Positions 1-8,593 are shown, numbered from the stretch's first letter. The stretch: DNA of 21,122 bases from JAJYSO01 sp964495935 (GCA_964495935.1 CAZBXQ010000056.1:1-21122); one strand, 5' to 3'. The notes: generated from the letters alone by a model not told the origin. Numbers and translations are program-made.

Positions 1-284
1 CTCATATTACTGCGTTGAATTTCCTCAAAAACTTCGTCAATTTTATTTTGCATTCCATGCTCGATGATGGTTCCACAAAGCACATAGAGCATGTCGCCCA
101 GAGCATCGGCAATTTCTATTAGATCATCATTTTGGGCCGCTTCGAAGTACTCCCGATTCTCTTCCTGCATCAGTTTAAATCGCAATTCGGCTTTGGCAGG
201 GCCCAGGTGAGCCGTTGGTTCTTGGGCGTAACCAAGCCCAAATGCTTCGTGAAATTTTTTTACCGCTTCAATTTTATCTTTCAT
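1..284 (-). CDS. MazG-like nucleotide pyrophosphohydrolase (3' end outside window)
   Basis: The complement of 284-1 gives 94 codons from an ATG and runs off the left edge without a stop, so the C-terminus is missing. The translation begins MKDKIEAVKKFHEAFGL. It then has the metal-binding pattern of the all-alpha NTP pyrophosphatase fold (MazG / phosphoribosyl-ATP pyrophosphohydrolase-like): QEENREY (E-E-x-x-E) around residues 42-48, followed by EIADALGDMLY around residues 58-68 (E-x-x-D). Such proteins hydrolyse (d)NTPs or related nucleotides to monophosphate and pyrophosphate in the cytoplasm, usually as house-cleaning enzymes; the substrate cannot be read from sequence. It is divergent from the small membrane gene at 323, with 38 bases between them. 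The family assignment is firm and the substrate unknown. Confidence 0.8.
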   Translation of the reverse strand, partial: MKDKIEAVKKFHEAFGLGYAQEPTAHLGPAKAELRFKLMQEENREYFEAAQNDDLIEIADALGDMLYVLCGTIIEHGMQNKIDEVFEEIQRSNM

Positions 285-298
285 AAGATTATATACAT

Positions 299-306
299 TA
301 GTTTTG
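299..306 (+). promoter_or_regulatory. Candidate -7 box TAGTTTTG for the 63-residue membrane protein
   Basis: TAGTTTTG fits the Bacteroidota -7 consensus TAnnTTTG and lies in the 38-base gap between divergent genes. The expected TTG about 17-23 bases upstream is not clear, and the predicted transcript start would leave only about ten bases of leader before the ATG at 323. Low confidence. Confidence 0.3.
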
Positions 307-322
307 TCGAAAATAATGAAAA

Positions 323-514
323 ATGTTTACTCAAGGCCAACTCATTTTTGCCGGAATCGCTTTATTTCTGTTTGTCCTTTTGATGGTTTATAGCTATGGG
401 CAGGATAAAAGGAGAAATCGAGATTATTTTAAAAATAGTTATGTAATTTTAATTGCCTTTGTTTTATTTATAGGATTTCTAATCTTTTTAAAATTCTATT
501 TTAGAGGACAATAA
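323..514 (+). CDS. Small two-helix membrane protein of unknown function
   Basis: A 63-residue protein with two hydrophobic segments, about residues 8-24 and 41-59, separated by a basic, polar linker (GQDKRRNRDYFKN, residues 26-38). This gives a helical hairpin that is probably in the inner membrane. It has no signal cleavage site, no cysteines and no recognisable catalytic motif. I cannot name a function. I believe short proteins of this look occur beside the mevalonate decarboxylase gene in other flavobacteria, but that is recollection rather than something visible here. A candidate TAnnTTTG box sits at 299-306. The stop codon (512-514) directly abuts the stop codon of mvaD on the other strand. 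Its ordinary coding composition and complete hairpin make it more credible than the overlapping frames in this area. Confidence 0.65.
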   Translation: MFTQGQLIFAGIALFLFVLLMVYSYGQDKRRNRDYFKNSYVILIAFVLFIGFLIFLKFYFRGQ

Positions 515-1600
515 TTATAAGGGGGAGCAGCCTTTCCCGATTTGATCACAGATATAATGGCCGTTTTCACAGTGAGGAGCAAGTTCGTGCTGAATAAAGT
601 GCATCGTCTTTTCTTTCTCTTTTTCGGGATAAAGAAGATGGACATTGGCTCCAGCATCCAACGTAAAGCACAAGGATTGACCGGTATTCTCCCGGTATTT
701 CCATATTTTTTCAAGAATCTCCAAGGTGTTGGGCCCCATGAGCATAAAGTATGGAGAACTGGTCATCATCATGGCATGTAGGGTAAGTGCTTCGCTTTCT
801 ACCAAGGCTATAAACTTTTTCAAATGGCCCGTTTTTAAAACTTTAATCAGTTTTTTGAGATTGGTATGTGCTTGTTTAAAACGAGCTGTTGCATAAGGAT
901 GACCGTTCATTAAATTATGCCCGAGTGTACTACTCACTTTTTTTTGCCCTTTATCGACCAGCAAAATCGTGTCTTGGTAATTTTTAAAGATGGGATGAAT
1001 TGAAAAAGGAGCCGGAATGGCATATTCATTGGAACTCTTTGGGATAGTAGGGGCTTCCCCCCAAATCATAATGGGGCCCAGAACACTTCTTGCAGCACTG
1101 CCGGAGCCGAGACGGGCCAGCAAGCTGATTTTTTTATAAAAATAATCATCCGAAAGCTCGGGATATATGGCTTTTTCCATTTGCAGGATGGTGTGGGCCA
1201 AAGCGGCCATTCCACTTGCCGAAGAGGCAATCCCGCTACTATGTGGGAAAGTGTTGGAAGTTTTTATGAGAAAAGTATAGTCCCGGATAAAAGGAACGTA
1301 ATCGACAATTCGTTCAAAGAAAGTTGCGATTTTTGGCTTAAAGTGAGGGGCTTTTTGACCATCGAAAAAAACGTCGAAATCCAGACTTTGGGTTTCCCGG
1401 GGGGATTTGGGGGTAAATTGTAAATGGGTTTCGGTGCAACACCGAGATAAAGTAAAGCTTAAGGAGGGGTTTTGAGGAAGCTGTACATCATATTTTCCCC
1501 AATATTTAATAAGAGCGATGTTACTGGGAGCCCGTGAGGAATATTCGCCGGAAGGCAAAATCGGAGCCGTTTTATCAAGAATAAATTCACTTTTTGGCAT
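515..1600 (-). CDS. mvaD: Diphosphomevalonate decarboxylase (mevalonate pathway)
   Basis: A GHMP-kinase-superfamily enzyme that decarboxylates mevalonate 5-diphosphate, with ATP, to isopentenyl diphosphate in the cytoplasm. The 361-residue product has the family N-terminus SRAPSNIALIKYWGKYD (residues 22-38), the GHMP glycine/serine-rich ATP loop SSGIASSASGMAALA (121-135), LGSGSAARS (164-172) with the substrate-binding arginine at 171, and LDAGANVH with the catalytic-type aspartate at 315. The arginine and aspartate expected of a working decarboxylase are both present. The homologous mevalonate 3,5-bisphosphate decarboxylase cannot be fully excluded from sequence alone. It is the last gene of a minus-strand run tsaD-rsmE-mvaD, 49 bases after rsmE. 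A TATCTTTG box (1620-1627) just upstream could give it its own promoter. Use of the mevalonate route is typical of Flavobacteriia and helps place the organism. Confidence 0.93.
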   Translation of the reverse strand: MPKSEFILDKTAPILPSGEYSSRAPSNIALIKYWGKYDVQLPQNPSLSFTLSRCCTETHLQFTPKSPRETQSLDFDVFFDGQKAPHFKPKIATFFERIVDYVPFIRDYTFLIKTSNTFPHSSGIASSASGMAALAHTILQMEKAIYPELSDDYFYKKISLLARLGSGSAARSVLGPIMIWGEAPTIPKSSNEYAIPAPFSIHPIFKNYQDTILLVDKGQKKVSSTLGHNLMNGHPYATARFKQAHTNLKKLIKVLKTGHLKKFIALVESEALTLHAMMMTSSPYFMLMGPNTLEILEKIWKYRENTGQSLCFTLDAGANVHLLYPEKEKEKTMHFIQHELAPHCENGHYICDQIGKGCSPL

Positions 1601-1636
1601 GATTGAAAAAGACTTTGGTCAAAGATAAAGAAAACC

Positions 1637-1648
1637 GGGGTTCGCCCC
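1637..1648 (-). terminator. Short GC hairpin between rsmE and mvaD
   Basis: On the minus strand, GGGG-CGAA-CCCC lies just after the rsmE stop and is followed by GGTTTTCTTT, so a weak intrinsic terminator or attenuator is possible. On the plus strand the same hairpin is GGGG-TTCG-CCCC followed by TTTATTTTT. The stem is only 4 bp, so this is a tentative call. Confidence 0.25.
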
Positions 1649-1649
1649 T

Positions 1650-2357
1650 TTATTTTTGATGAAATAAGGAAACTGTATGACAAGCCGCCAGAGCTGCTGT
1701 TTCTGTTCGTAACCGATGATTTCCCAAACTGGTGGAATGGAAATTCTGCTGCAGAGCAGTTTCGATTTCCGATGGGGAGAAATCACCTTCCGGGCCAATT
1801 AAAATAAGGATAGGAGCAACCGGTGAAAGTTGATTTTGAAGAAATTCTTTATGTGTTTCCGCACAATGCGCAATATATTTTTGGCCGTGATGAGATTGAT
1901 TGATAAAATCGAAAAAAGCGATAGACGGATTGAGTTTGGGAAGATGGGTTTGTAAAGACTGTTTCATGGCACTTTCCAGAACCCGCTGGTAACGATCGGG
2001 ATTAACTTTTTTACGCTCGCTGTGCTCACAGAAGATCGGGGTGATTTCGGTAATTCCGATTTCTGTAGCTTTTTCCAGAAACCACTCCATCCGTTCGTTG
2101 CGTTTGGTGGGGGCAATGGCGATATGCAAATGATAGGGAAGGGGAGATTCGGTTGTACAGTTCCGGATTTGGGCCTTACATTTATTGGGATTGGGATCGG
2201 TAATCCGGGCAAGAAAAAGATTTCCCCGGCCATTTGTAATATGGAGAGAATCTCCTTGTTTTTTGCGGAGTACCTTAATAATATGTCCGCTTTCTTTTTT
2301 GGGAAAGATGACCGTAGTTGAAGATGGAGATAGTGCCGGTGCGTAGAATAATTGCAT
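1650..2357 (-). CDS. rsmE: 16S rRNA (uracil(1498)-N(3))-methyltransferase RsmE
   Basis: A SPOUT-class methyltransferase that uses S-adenosylmethionine to methylate N3 of U1498 in 16S rRNA. The signature is the C-terminal knot: LILIGPEGDFSPSEIE near residues 184-199 and SLGNHRLRTETAAL near residues 210-223, together forming the SAM-binding trefoil. In the middle, IAIAPTKRNERMEWFLEKATEIG is the family's conserved helix region. I chose the ATG at 2357 (product starts MQLFYAPAL, 235 residues) because the family usually begins this way. An in-frame ATG at 2369 adds four residues and would overlap the tsaD stop as TAATG, so translational coupling from tsaD is possible with either start. Cytoplasmic. 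Middle gene of tsaD-rsmE-mvaD. Confidence 0.93.
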   Translation of the reverse strand: MQLFYAPALSPSSTTVIFPKKESGHIIKVLRKKQGDSLHITNGRGNLFLARITDPNPNKCKAQIRNCTTESPLPYHLHIAIAPTKRNERMEWFLEKATEIGITEITPIFCEHSERKKVNPDRYQRVLESAMKQSLQTHLPKLNPSIAFFDFINQSHHGQKYIAHCAETHKEFLQNQLSPVAPILILIGPEGDFSPSEIETALQQNFHSTSLGNHRLRTETAALAACHTVSLFHQK

Positions 2358-2368
2358 AAACAGAAGCA

Positions 2369-3394
2369 TTAAAAGGGATAGCGGGCAGTGGCCGTTACAC
2401 GTATAGTGCTGAATTTTTTTCTTGTGTATTTGAGATATCCCACAATTCCGATCATGGCAGCATTGTCGGTAGTGTAGCTGAATTTAGGAATATAAACAGT
2501 CCATCCATGCGGATTGTTTTGAAGGGCTTCCCGGATTCCGCTATTGGCAGAAACACCGCCGCCAATGGCAATTTCTGTGATTCCGGTTTGTTGTACTGCT
2601 TGTGCTATTTTATCGATCAGAATATCAACTACGGTTTGTTGAAATGAAGCACATAAATCCTTTATATTCTCTTTGATAAAATTGGGATTTTCGGCTTCTT
2701 TTTTTTGAAGAAAATAAAGAACGGATGTTTTGAGTCCGCTAAAACTGAAATCCAATCCTTGGACCTTGGGCTTCGCAAAGGTAAAAGCTGTAGAATCACC
2801 TTCCTGAGCATAACGATCGATTAAAGGGCCGGCCGGATAAGGAAGCCCCATCATTTTTCCGTACTTGTCAAAGGCTTCTCCCACGGCATCATCAAGGGTT
2901 TTGCCAATGACTTTCAGGGTACAATAATCCTCAACACGCACAATTTGGGTATGACCACCACTGATGGTGAGTCCCAAAAAGGGGAAGTTTGGCGTTTTAT
3001 ATCCCGGTTCCTTGATAAAATGTGCCAAAAGATGACCTTTCATATGATTTACCGCAATCAAGGGGATGTCTAACCCCAGAGCGAGGGATTTGGCAAAAGA
3101 AGTGCCGACCAGAAGAGACCCCATTAATCCCGGGCCTCGGGTAAAAGCAATGGCAGAAAGTTGAGATTTATCAATTCCTGCTTCGGCAAGTGCCTGATGT
3201 ACCACCGGAACGATTTTTTGTTCATGCGCGCGGGAAGCGATTTCGGGAACCACCCCGCCATATTTTTTATGAACTTCCTGGGTGGCGACTACGTTGCTTA
3301 AAATGCTGTCATTACAAAGTACGGCCGCAGCAGTATCGTCACATGAAGATTCAATACCCAGGATATAGATGTTAGAATTGTTTAAATGGTTCAA
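2369..3394 (-). CDS. tsaD: tRNA N6-adenosine threonylcarbamoyltransferase TsaD
   Basis: Transfers the threonylcarbamoyl group to A37 of ANN-decoding tRNAs (t6A), working with TsaB and TsaE. The 341-residue product has the ASKHA-fold hallmarks: ILGIESSCDDTAAAV (11-25), the metal-binding histidines in NHMKGH (H117, H121), the phosphate loop LTISGGHTQ (about 143-151), SFSGLKT, IAIGGGVSANSGIR (about 276-289) and the late aspartate in TTDNAAMIG. Full length for the bacterial family. The start at 3394 leaves an eight-residue lead before the conserved core, which is normal. First gene of the minus-strand run. It is divergent from tamB, and a candidate -7 box (TAATTTTG on the minus strand) lies at 3448-3441. 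Essential housekeeping gene. Confidence 0.96.
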   Translation of the reverse strand: MNHLNNSNIYILGIESSCDDTAAAVLCNDSILSNVVATQEVHKKYGGVVPEIASRAHEQKIVPVVHQALAEAGIDKSQLSAIAFTRGPGLMGSLLVGTSFAKSLALGLDIPLIAVNHMKGHLLAHFIKEPGYKTPNFPFLGLTISGGHTQIVRVEDYCTLKVIGKTLDDAVGEAFDKYGKMMGLPYPAGPLIDRYAQEGDSTAFTFAKPKVQGLDFSFSGLKTSVLYFLQKKEAENPNFIKENIKDLCASFQQTVVDILIDKIAQAVQQTGITEIAIGGGVSANSGIREALQNNPHGWTVYIPKFSYTTDNAAMIGIVGYLKYTRKKFSTIRVTATARYPF

Positions 3395-3396
3395 AA

Positions 3397-3431
3397 TTTG
3401 TAGGGTGTATCGTTTGATATGTTTACTTTTG
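3397..3431 (+). promoter_or_regulatory. Candidate Bacteroidota promoter for tamB
   Basis: TTTG (3397-3400), a 23-base spacer and TACTTTTG (3424-3431) match the TTG / TAnnTTTG architecture of the Bacteroidota primary sigma factor. The spacer is at the long end of the accepted range. Transcription would begin near 3438, upstream of every possible tamB start. Confidence 0.45.
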
Positions 3432-3440
3432 TGTGTTCCA

Positions 3441-3448
3441 CAAAATTA
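3441..3448 (-). promoter_or_regulatory. Candidate -7 box for tsaD
   Basis: CAAAATTA on the plus strand reads TAATTTTG on the minus strand, a TAnnTTTG match about 50 bases before the tsaD ATG. No TTG is visible at the expected distance, so support is weaker than for tamB. It faces the tamB -7 box, with predicted starts only a few bases apart. Confidence 0.3.
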
Positions 3449-3555
3449 GTATTATTCGTTGTATATCTTACGGTTGTAGATTTAATTTTTGAATTCCTTA
3501 AAAGCATTTTCCTATTAGAAAGGCAGTTAAAATACTGGGAAGGATTGTAGTCGCT

Positions 3556-6500
3556 TTGGCACTGGTTTTTCTAATCGTACTCTTTTCTCTTAATATTCCT
3601 TTTGTTCAAACCCAGCTGGCACATCGGTTAACGCATTACATTAATACCGAATTGGGTACCAATATTAAGATTGATCGAGTGAGTATCACCTTTGACTTTA
3701 AAGTCAACGCAAAAGGAGTGTATATTGCCGATCATCATCAGGATACTTTGATTGCTTCAGCATCCTTAAAAACCTCCTTGATCAATATTCCGGGAATTGT
3801 TGAAGGGCGTACCATTGATTTTGGAAGTGTTACGGCCGATCATCTTACTTTTAGATTGCACCGGTATCTCGATGACGATAAAGATAGTTTTGGCATTTTT
3901 CTGGATAAACTGGAAAATAAGAACCCTAAAGATGTTCCCACCATTGTCAATTTTTCTCATATTACTGTAATCGATGGAAAATTTAGCTTTGTTGACCATC
4001 AGGGGCGGTATCCGGAAATCGTAAATTTGGACAGCCTGAATCTGGATGTTTCTAATTTTGTTATTCAGGGCTCAGCTATCGATGTTGATATTAATCGTAT
4101 TTCGGGACTGGAAAAACGAGGGATTAAACTGGAGAGTTTAAGTACGAACTTTAAGCTCCGCAAAGGGCTGATGAATTTTGATAACTTTAATCTGGTGACC
4201 TCAAAATCCCATTTGAAAGGGCAAATCCATTTTTCTTATGAGGATACCATGCGGGATTTTGAGAATCATGTTCATGTGGCCGCCCATTTTGAGGATGCCC
4301 GATTGTCAACCAGTGATCTAAAGAAGTATTATGATCCTTTTGGAAGTGGTCAAATACTTCGTTTTCACGGTGATATGGACGGTGTTCTTAATGATTTTGA
4401 ATTGCATAATTTGGAATTTTACGGAATGCAGAAGACCCGATTAATCGGAGCTCTGAGAATTCAGAATATTTTTGGGAATGGTCGTTTTCGGATGGCCGGT
4501 AATTTTGGTCTCTTGGAGACTAATTATAAGGATCTCATCCGGGTTATGCCGGGTCATTTGCTATACACCTTGCCCGAATACCTCGAAAAGATCGGAACGC
4601 CGCGTTTAGAAGGATATTTAGCTACGGCAGGTGGAGATATGGTGGAGGTCAGAGGACATATTACCTCGGAAGTGGGAGTAGCCGATGTGGATGTCGAACT
4701 CAATAATTTGACCGAGAGAGGCGAGGAAACCTACACGGGTAAATTGGCGTTGAAAGAATTTGATTTTGGAGAACTACTGAATAATCCGAATGTGGGGAAA
4801 GCTGATTTTGACTTTCAGGTCGATGGGAAAGGGTTTTCTTCAGAGCAGATAAAAACCGATCTGAAAGGGAAATTTTCATCTCTTGTTTTTAAAGGATATA
4901 CCTATCGAAATATTGAAGTTAACGGAGCGTTGAATGCTCCTGTATTTACGGGCCAGGTCGTGAGTCACGATCCCAATCTGGAAATGAGCTTTGATGGAAT
5001 GGCCGATGTTTCCGGGCAGGATACCAATTATGATTTTAATGCCCATATCGATCATTTCGATTTATACAAAACTCAATTTATAAAAAAGGATTCAACAGTT
5101 GCTTTTCAAGGTGATGTGGAAATTAAAATGAAAGGTCATAACATTGATGATCTGGTGGGAGATTTGGTATTGAAGAATGCGACTTTTACGAATCGGAAGG
5201 GAGATTATAAATTTGGTCAACTTCATATGAATTCCTCGTTTCAGGGCCCCATACGAAGAATTACGGTGAATTCTCCCGATATCGTTAACGGAGAGCTTAA
5301 AGGGTTTTTCTATATGCGGCAAATCCCCGATTTGGTTAAAAATGCAGTGGGAAGTCTGTATTCGCAATACACGCCGATAGATATTGAAAGAGATCAGTAT
5401 TTTAATTTTGATGTTGTCATTCATAATAAAATCGTGGAGGCCCTGTTTCCCGCTATCAGCCTTTCTCCCAATACGACTTTTATGGGGAGGATACGCTCGG
5501 GAGATTCTAATGTAAAAGTCAATTTCCGATCGCCGGAAATAAAAATTTTGAATAGTAGTTTTAAAAATGTGGATTTTACGGTTGATAATACCCAACCCTC
5601 CTCTAATACCTCACTGCGTGTAGATCAATTTATCTCGAAGGCATACCAGATTTCAAACCTGCGATTAACGAGCCGGCGTAAAAATGATACTTTACTGCTG
5701 CAAGCTCATATGAAAGGCGGAAAAAAGAATGAGGATGAATTGAATCTTCGGCTTTTTCATACCATTGGTGAAAATAATGCTTTTGTGTTTGGGCTTCGGC
5801 CTTCTCGACTCCATTATAAAGATGAGGATTGGTTTTTGAATCGTCAAAACCAAAAGCAGGAAATTGTTTTTGGCGAGGATTTTAAAACTATTACCATGGA
5901 TACGCTTACATTGGAGAAGGGGAATGAGCGAATTGGGTTTACCGGAAAGAAAGAGAATTCAAAAAATCAGAATTATAAATTGGATTTTTCGAATGTCGAT
6001 TTAAGCGAAGTAATCCCGGAGATTGAGCGCATGGAGTTTGCAGGAATTGTCAATGGAGGAGTGAAAATTGTTCAAAAGGACGGGATTTTTTATCCCGAAT
6101 CAGATTTGCGTATTCATCAGTTGGAAGTCAATGGAATTTCCTATGGAAGGCTGGGAGTGGATATTACGGGGAATAGCTCGCTTACCTCCTACTCGGTGGA
6201 GGCTCTCCTGCAAAACGGAGGCATCGGACACCTTCGAGCTCAGGGAAAAATTAATGTGAGTAAGATACAACCGACAATTGATGTAGGGGTGCAGGTGAAT
6301 GATTTTGATATTGGGTTTTTAAATACTTTTGGAAAAGAGGTTATCAATCATATTCGAGGGCAAGCCACCGGAGTTGTGAAAATTAGTGGCAGTCTCCGCC
6401 ATCCCTCTTTTGATGGTGGTTTTGAACTGAATGACGGGGGGTTGACGATTCCTTATCTCAATGTTGATATGGCTTTGGAAGATCAAGCTCAGGTACGTCT

Positions 6501-7938
6501 TGAAAAACAAGAATTTCAATTTGTTGATGTTGATTTTGAAGACACAAAATTTCATACTCAAGGGTTTGTAAATGGTGTACTCTCCCATCATAATTTTAAG
6601 GATTGGGAGATGGATTTGAACTTGACGGCTCCTGATCGGCTTTTGGTTTTAAATACCGATTATACGGAGGATGCATTATATTATGGAACTGCTTTTATAA
6701 GTGGTACTGCCCGGTTTCACGGTCCTTTTGATGAACTTGTGATTGATGCCTCGGCGAGTTCAGAAAAAGGAACCGAGTTTATCATTCCGCTGAGCGACAG
6801 TGAAGCCATTGCCGATAATGATTATATCTATTTTTTAACGGCCGATGATAAAGAAGCAAAAGAAGAAGGAAAAGGTGTTTTTGTTCGGCAATTGAAGGGA
6901 TTGGAAATGAATTTTGATTTGGACATCAATGAGAATGCCGAAATTGAAATTGTTGTTGACCAAAAAACCGGTAGTAAACTCAGAGGGAAAGGGAATGGAA
7001 CACTGGTCATGGATATTAATACCACCGGACGATTTAATATGTGGGGTGAATTTCAAGTGACAAAAGGAATTTATGATTTTCGATATGCCGGATTAATAGC
7101 CAAGGAGTTTACCGTAGAACCGGGGGGAAGTGTAACCTGGGATGGTAACCCGTTGCAAGCCAATCTGAATGTTCGAGCGGTTTATCATGCCGAAGCAAAT
7201 CCCGCTTCTCTACTGGAGAATCCAACCCTTAATCGCAACATCCCGATTGATGTATATACCGAGTTGACCGGACCCTTGTCCAATGTTGAGGTCAATTTTG
7301 AATTGGAGTATCCCAATCTGTCATCGGTGGTGAAATCGGAACTTCAATACCGGATCAGCGATCGGAAAACAACAGAGCTTCAAGCCCTGTCATTGATTAC
7401 CCAGAATAGTTTTTATGATGAAACGGGACCGGGGAGAGCTGCCCATCCGGAGAATATTTTATTTGAGCGGGCAACCGGAATATTTAATGACATTCTGGCC
7501 AGCGAAGACGATGTCTTCCAGGTGGGGGTAGATTATACGAAAGGAAACCGTACTCCCGATCAGGATATTTCAGATCGGGTAGGGGTTACTTTGTCAACCA
7601 ATGTAAGCGACCGGATTTTGATTAACGGAAAACTGGGAGTTCCTTTGGGAGGATTGACCCGTTCGGTGGTAGTTGGCGACGTAGAGATTGAAATTCTTCT
7701 CAATGCATCGGGAACCCTGCGTGCTAAAATTTTTAACCGGGAAAGTGATATTCAGTATATAGGTGAAGAATTAGGCTATACACAGGGGGTAGGATTAACC
7801 TATTCTGTTGATTTCGATAGTTTTAAAGAGCTGATTCACAAAGTTCTTCACAAAGCCGCAGAGCAGGAAAACTTAGAGTATCAGAGAAAGGGGAACAAAG
7901 CGTCTTCCCTTGTTCCCGACTATATTAAATTTCCTTAA
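3556..7938 (+). CDS. tamB: TamB-like translocation and assembly module protein (DUF490), non-ATG start
   Basis: A very long envelope protein (1,460 residues from the TTG at 3556) with one N-terminal membrane anchor and a beta-rich body. The body is built of repeats such as FxGxxxVxG and GxGxxxxLxGxL, and a C-terminal TamB domain starts around residue 1030, containing GTLVMDINTTGRFNMWGEF (about 1148-1166), NLNVRAVYHA and VKSELQYRISDRKTTELQAL. TamB proteins span the periplasm as a hydrophobic groove and, with an Omp85 partner, serve outer-membrane protein assembly or lipid transfer. The start is uncertain. The frame is open back to 3502 with no ATG or GTG. The basic stretch before the hydrophobic anchor (RKAVKILGR) is encoded upstream of the TTG, so ATT at 3514 or another rare codon may be the true start, giving about 1,474 residues. 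Divergent from tsaD; its stop lies 9 bases from the ridA stop. Confidence 0.9.
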   Translation: MALVFLIVLFSLNIPFVQTQLAHRLTHYINTELGTNIKIDRVSITFDFKVNAKGVYIADHHQDTLIASASLKTSLINIPGIVEGRTIDFGSVTADHLTFRLHRYLDDDKDSFGIFLDKLENKNPKDVPTIVNFSHITVIDGKFSFVDHQGRYPEIVNLDSLNLDVSNFVIQGSAIDVDINRISGLEKRGIKLESLSTNFKLRKGLMNFDNFNLVTSKSHLKGQIHFSYEDTMRDFENHVHVAAHFEDARLSTSDLKKYYDPFGSGQILRFHGDMDGVLNDFELHNLEFYGMQKTRLIGALRIQNIFGNGRFRMAGNFGLLETNYKDLIRVMPGHLLYTLPEYLEKIGTPRLEGYLATAGGDMVEVRGHITSEVGVADVDVELNNLTERGEETYTGKLALKEFDFGELLNNPNVGKADFDFQVDGKGFSSEQIKTDLKGKFSSLVFKGYTYRNIEVNGALNAPVFTGQVVSHDPNLEMSFDGMADVSGQDTNYDFNAHIDHFDLYKTQFIKKDSTVAFQGDVEIKMKGHNIDDLVGDLVLKNATFTNRKGDYKFGQLHMNSSFQGPIRRITVNSPDIVNGELKGFFYMRQIPDLVKNAVGSLYSQYTPIDIERDQYFNFDVVIHNKIVEALFPAISLSPNTTFMGRIRSGDSNVKVNFRSPEIKILNSSFKNVDFTVDNTQPSSNTSLRVDQFISKAYQISNLRLTSRRKNDTLLLQAHMKGGKKNEDELNLRLFHTIGENNAFVFGLRPSRLHYKDEDWFLNRQNQKQEIVFGEDFKTITMDTLTLEKGNERIGFTGKKENSKNQNYKLDFSNVDLSEVIPEIERMEFAGIVNGGVKIVQKDGIFYPESDLRIHQLEVNGISYGRLGVDITGNSSLTSYSVEALLQNGGIGHLRAQGKINVSKIQPTIDVGVQVNDFDIGFLNTFGKEVINHIRGQATGVVKISGSLRHPSFDGGFELNDGGLTIPYLNVDMALEDQAQVRLEKQEFQFVDVDFEDTKFHTQGFVNGVLSHHNFKDWEMDLNLTAPDRLLVLNTDYTEDALYYGTAFISGTARFHGPFDELVIDASASSEKGTEFIIPLSDSEAIADNDYIYFLTADDKEAKEEGKGVFVRQLKGLEMNFDLDINENAEIEIVVDQKTGSKLRGKGNGTLVMDINTTGRFNMWGEFQVTKGIYDFRYAGLIAKEFTVEPGGSVTWDGNPLQANLNVRAVYHAEANPASLLENPTLNRNIPIDVYTELTGPLSNVEVNFELEYPNLSSVVKSELQYRISDRKTTELQALSLITQNSFYDETGPGRAAHPENILFERATGIFNDILASEDDVFQVGVDYTKGNRTPDQDISDRVGVTLSTNVSDRILINGKLGVPLGGLTRSVVVGDVEIEILLNASGTLRAKIFNRESDIQYIGEELGYTQGVGLTYSVDFDSFKELIHKVLHKAAEQENLEYQRKGNKASSLVPDYIKFP

Positions 7939-7947
7939 CTCATTTTA

Positions 7948-8328
7948 TTAACGGGTTGCAATAGCACTAATCTCCACACTAACGGCTTTGGGGAGTGCGG
8001 CAACCTGAACCGTTTCCCGTGCCGGTGCCCATTCTTCGTCAAAATACTGTCCGTAAACTTTGTTAATTCGTCCGAAATTATTGATATCACTGATAAAAAT
8101 AGAGCATTTCACCACATTTTTAAAAGTCATTCCGGCCTCTTTTAGAATGGCTTCAAGATTATTCATGACACATTTTGTTTCCGCTTCGAGCGAAGTGGTT
8201 ATCAATTCACCGGTTTTGGGATCGATGGGGATCTGTCCGGAGATGTATAAGGTGTCTCCGCTTAAGATCGCCTGATTATAAGGACCAATGGGAGCCGGAG
8301 CCTGATGAGCGGTGATTACTTTTTTCAT
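7948..8328 (-). CDS. ridA: RidA family reactive enamine/imine deaminase
   Basis: A 126-residue cytoplasmic protein of the YjgF/YER057c/UK114 family, which hydrolyses reactive 2-aminoacrylate and related enamines made by PLP enzymes. The defining residues are present: GPYNQAI (15-21), LYISGQIPIDPKTGEL (27-42), the substrate-carboxylate-binding arginine R104 in PARETVQVAALPK (102-114), and the late glutamate E119 in VEISAIA. Length and motif spacing are those of the active RidA subgroup. It converges on tamB with only 9 bases between stop codons, leaving little room for a terminator. Upstream lies a gene-free region with the assembly gap; no clear TAnnTTTG box was seen before its ATG. Confidence 0.95.
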   Translation of the reverse strand: MKKVITAHQAPAPIGPYNQAILSGDTLYISGQIPIDPKTGELITTSLEAETKCVMNNLEAILKEAGMTFKNVVKCSIFISDINNFGRINKVYGQYFDEEWAPARETVQVAALPKAVSVEISAIATR

Positions 8329-8387
8329 AGCTATAATTATTTTTTTATTATTTTTAGATTGTAAGGGTTAAGTGGGGCCAAGATACT

Positions 8388-8593
8388 AATTCTACTTTGA
8401 CCCTTTAAAAAATGATATCAATTTCTGATTTTTTTAGCTCCTTCCTTTGGAAGATACGATAAAGAGAAAAGCCCTGAAAGGGTCTCCGATTCCCTTGTAA
8501 AGCATAACGAGAGTATTTTCAAGTTTAGGCCAATAAAACCCTGATATAGATTTACTGATGTCATCTTGTTCAAGCAACAATCAAAGTAGAATT
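8388..8593. repeat. MITE-like 206-bp segment bounded by 13-bp inverted repeats
   Basis: AATTCTACTTTGA at 8388-8400 is the exact reverse complement of TCAAAGTAGAATT at 8581-8593. The interior has no open frame and contains smaller palindromes. No target-site duplication is visible next to the repeats, so a mobile origin is only a possibility. Confidence 0.35.

Noticed and set aside
5092..5595. 167-codon minus-strand open frame inside tamB
   Set aside because: Lies wholly antisense to a well-supported gene, is rich in Ile/Arg/His as expected from a complement, and has no recognisable motif.
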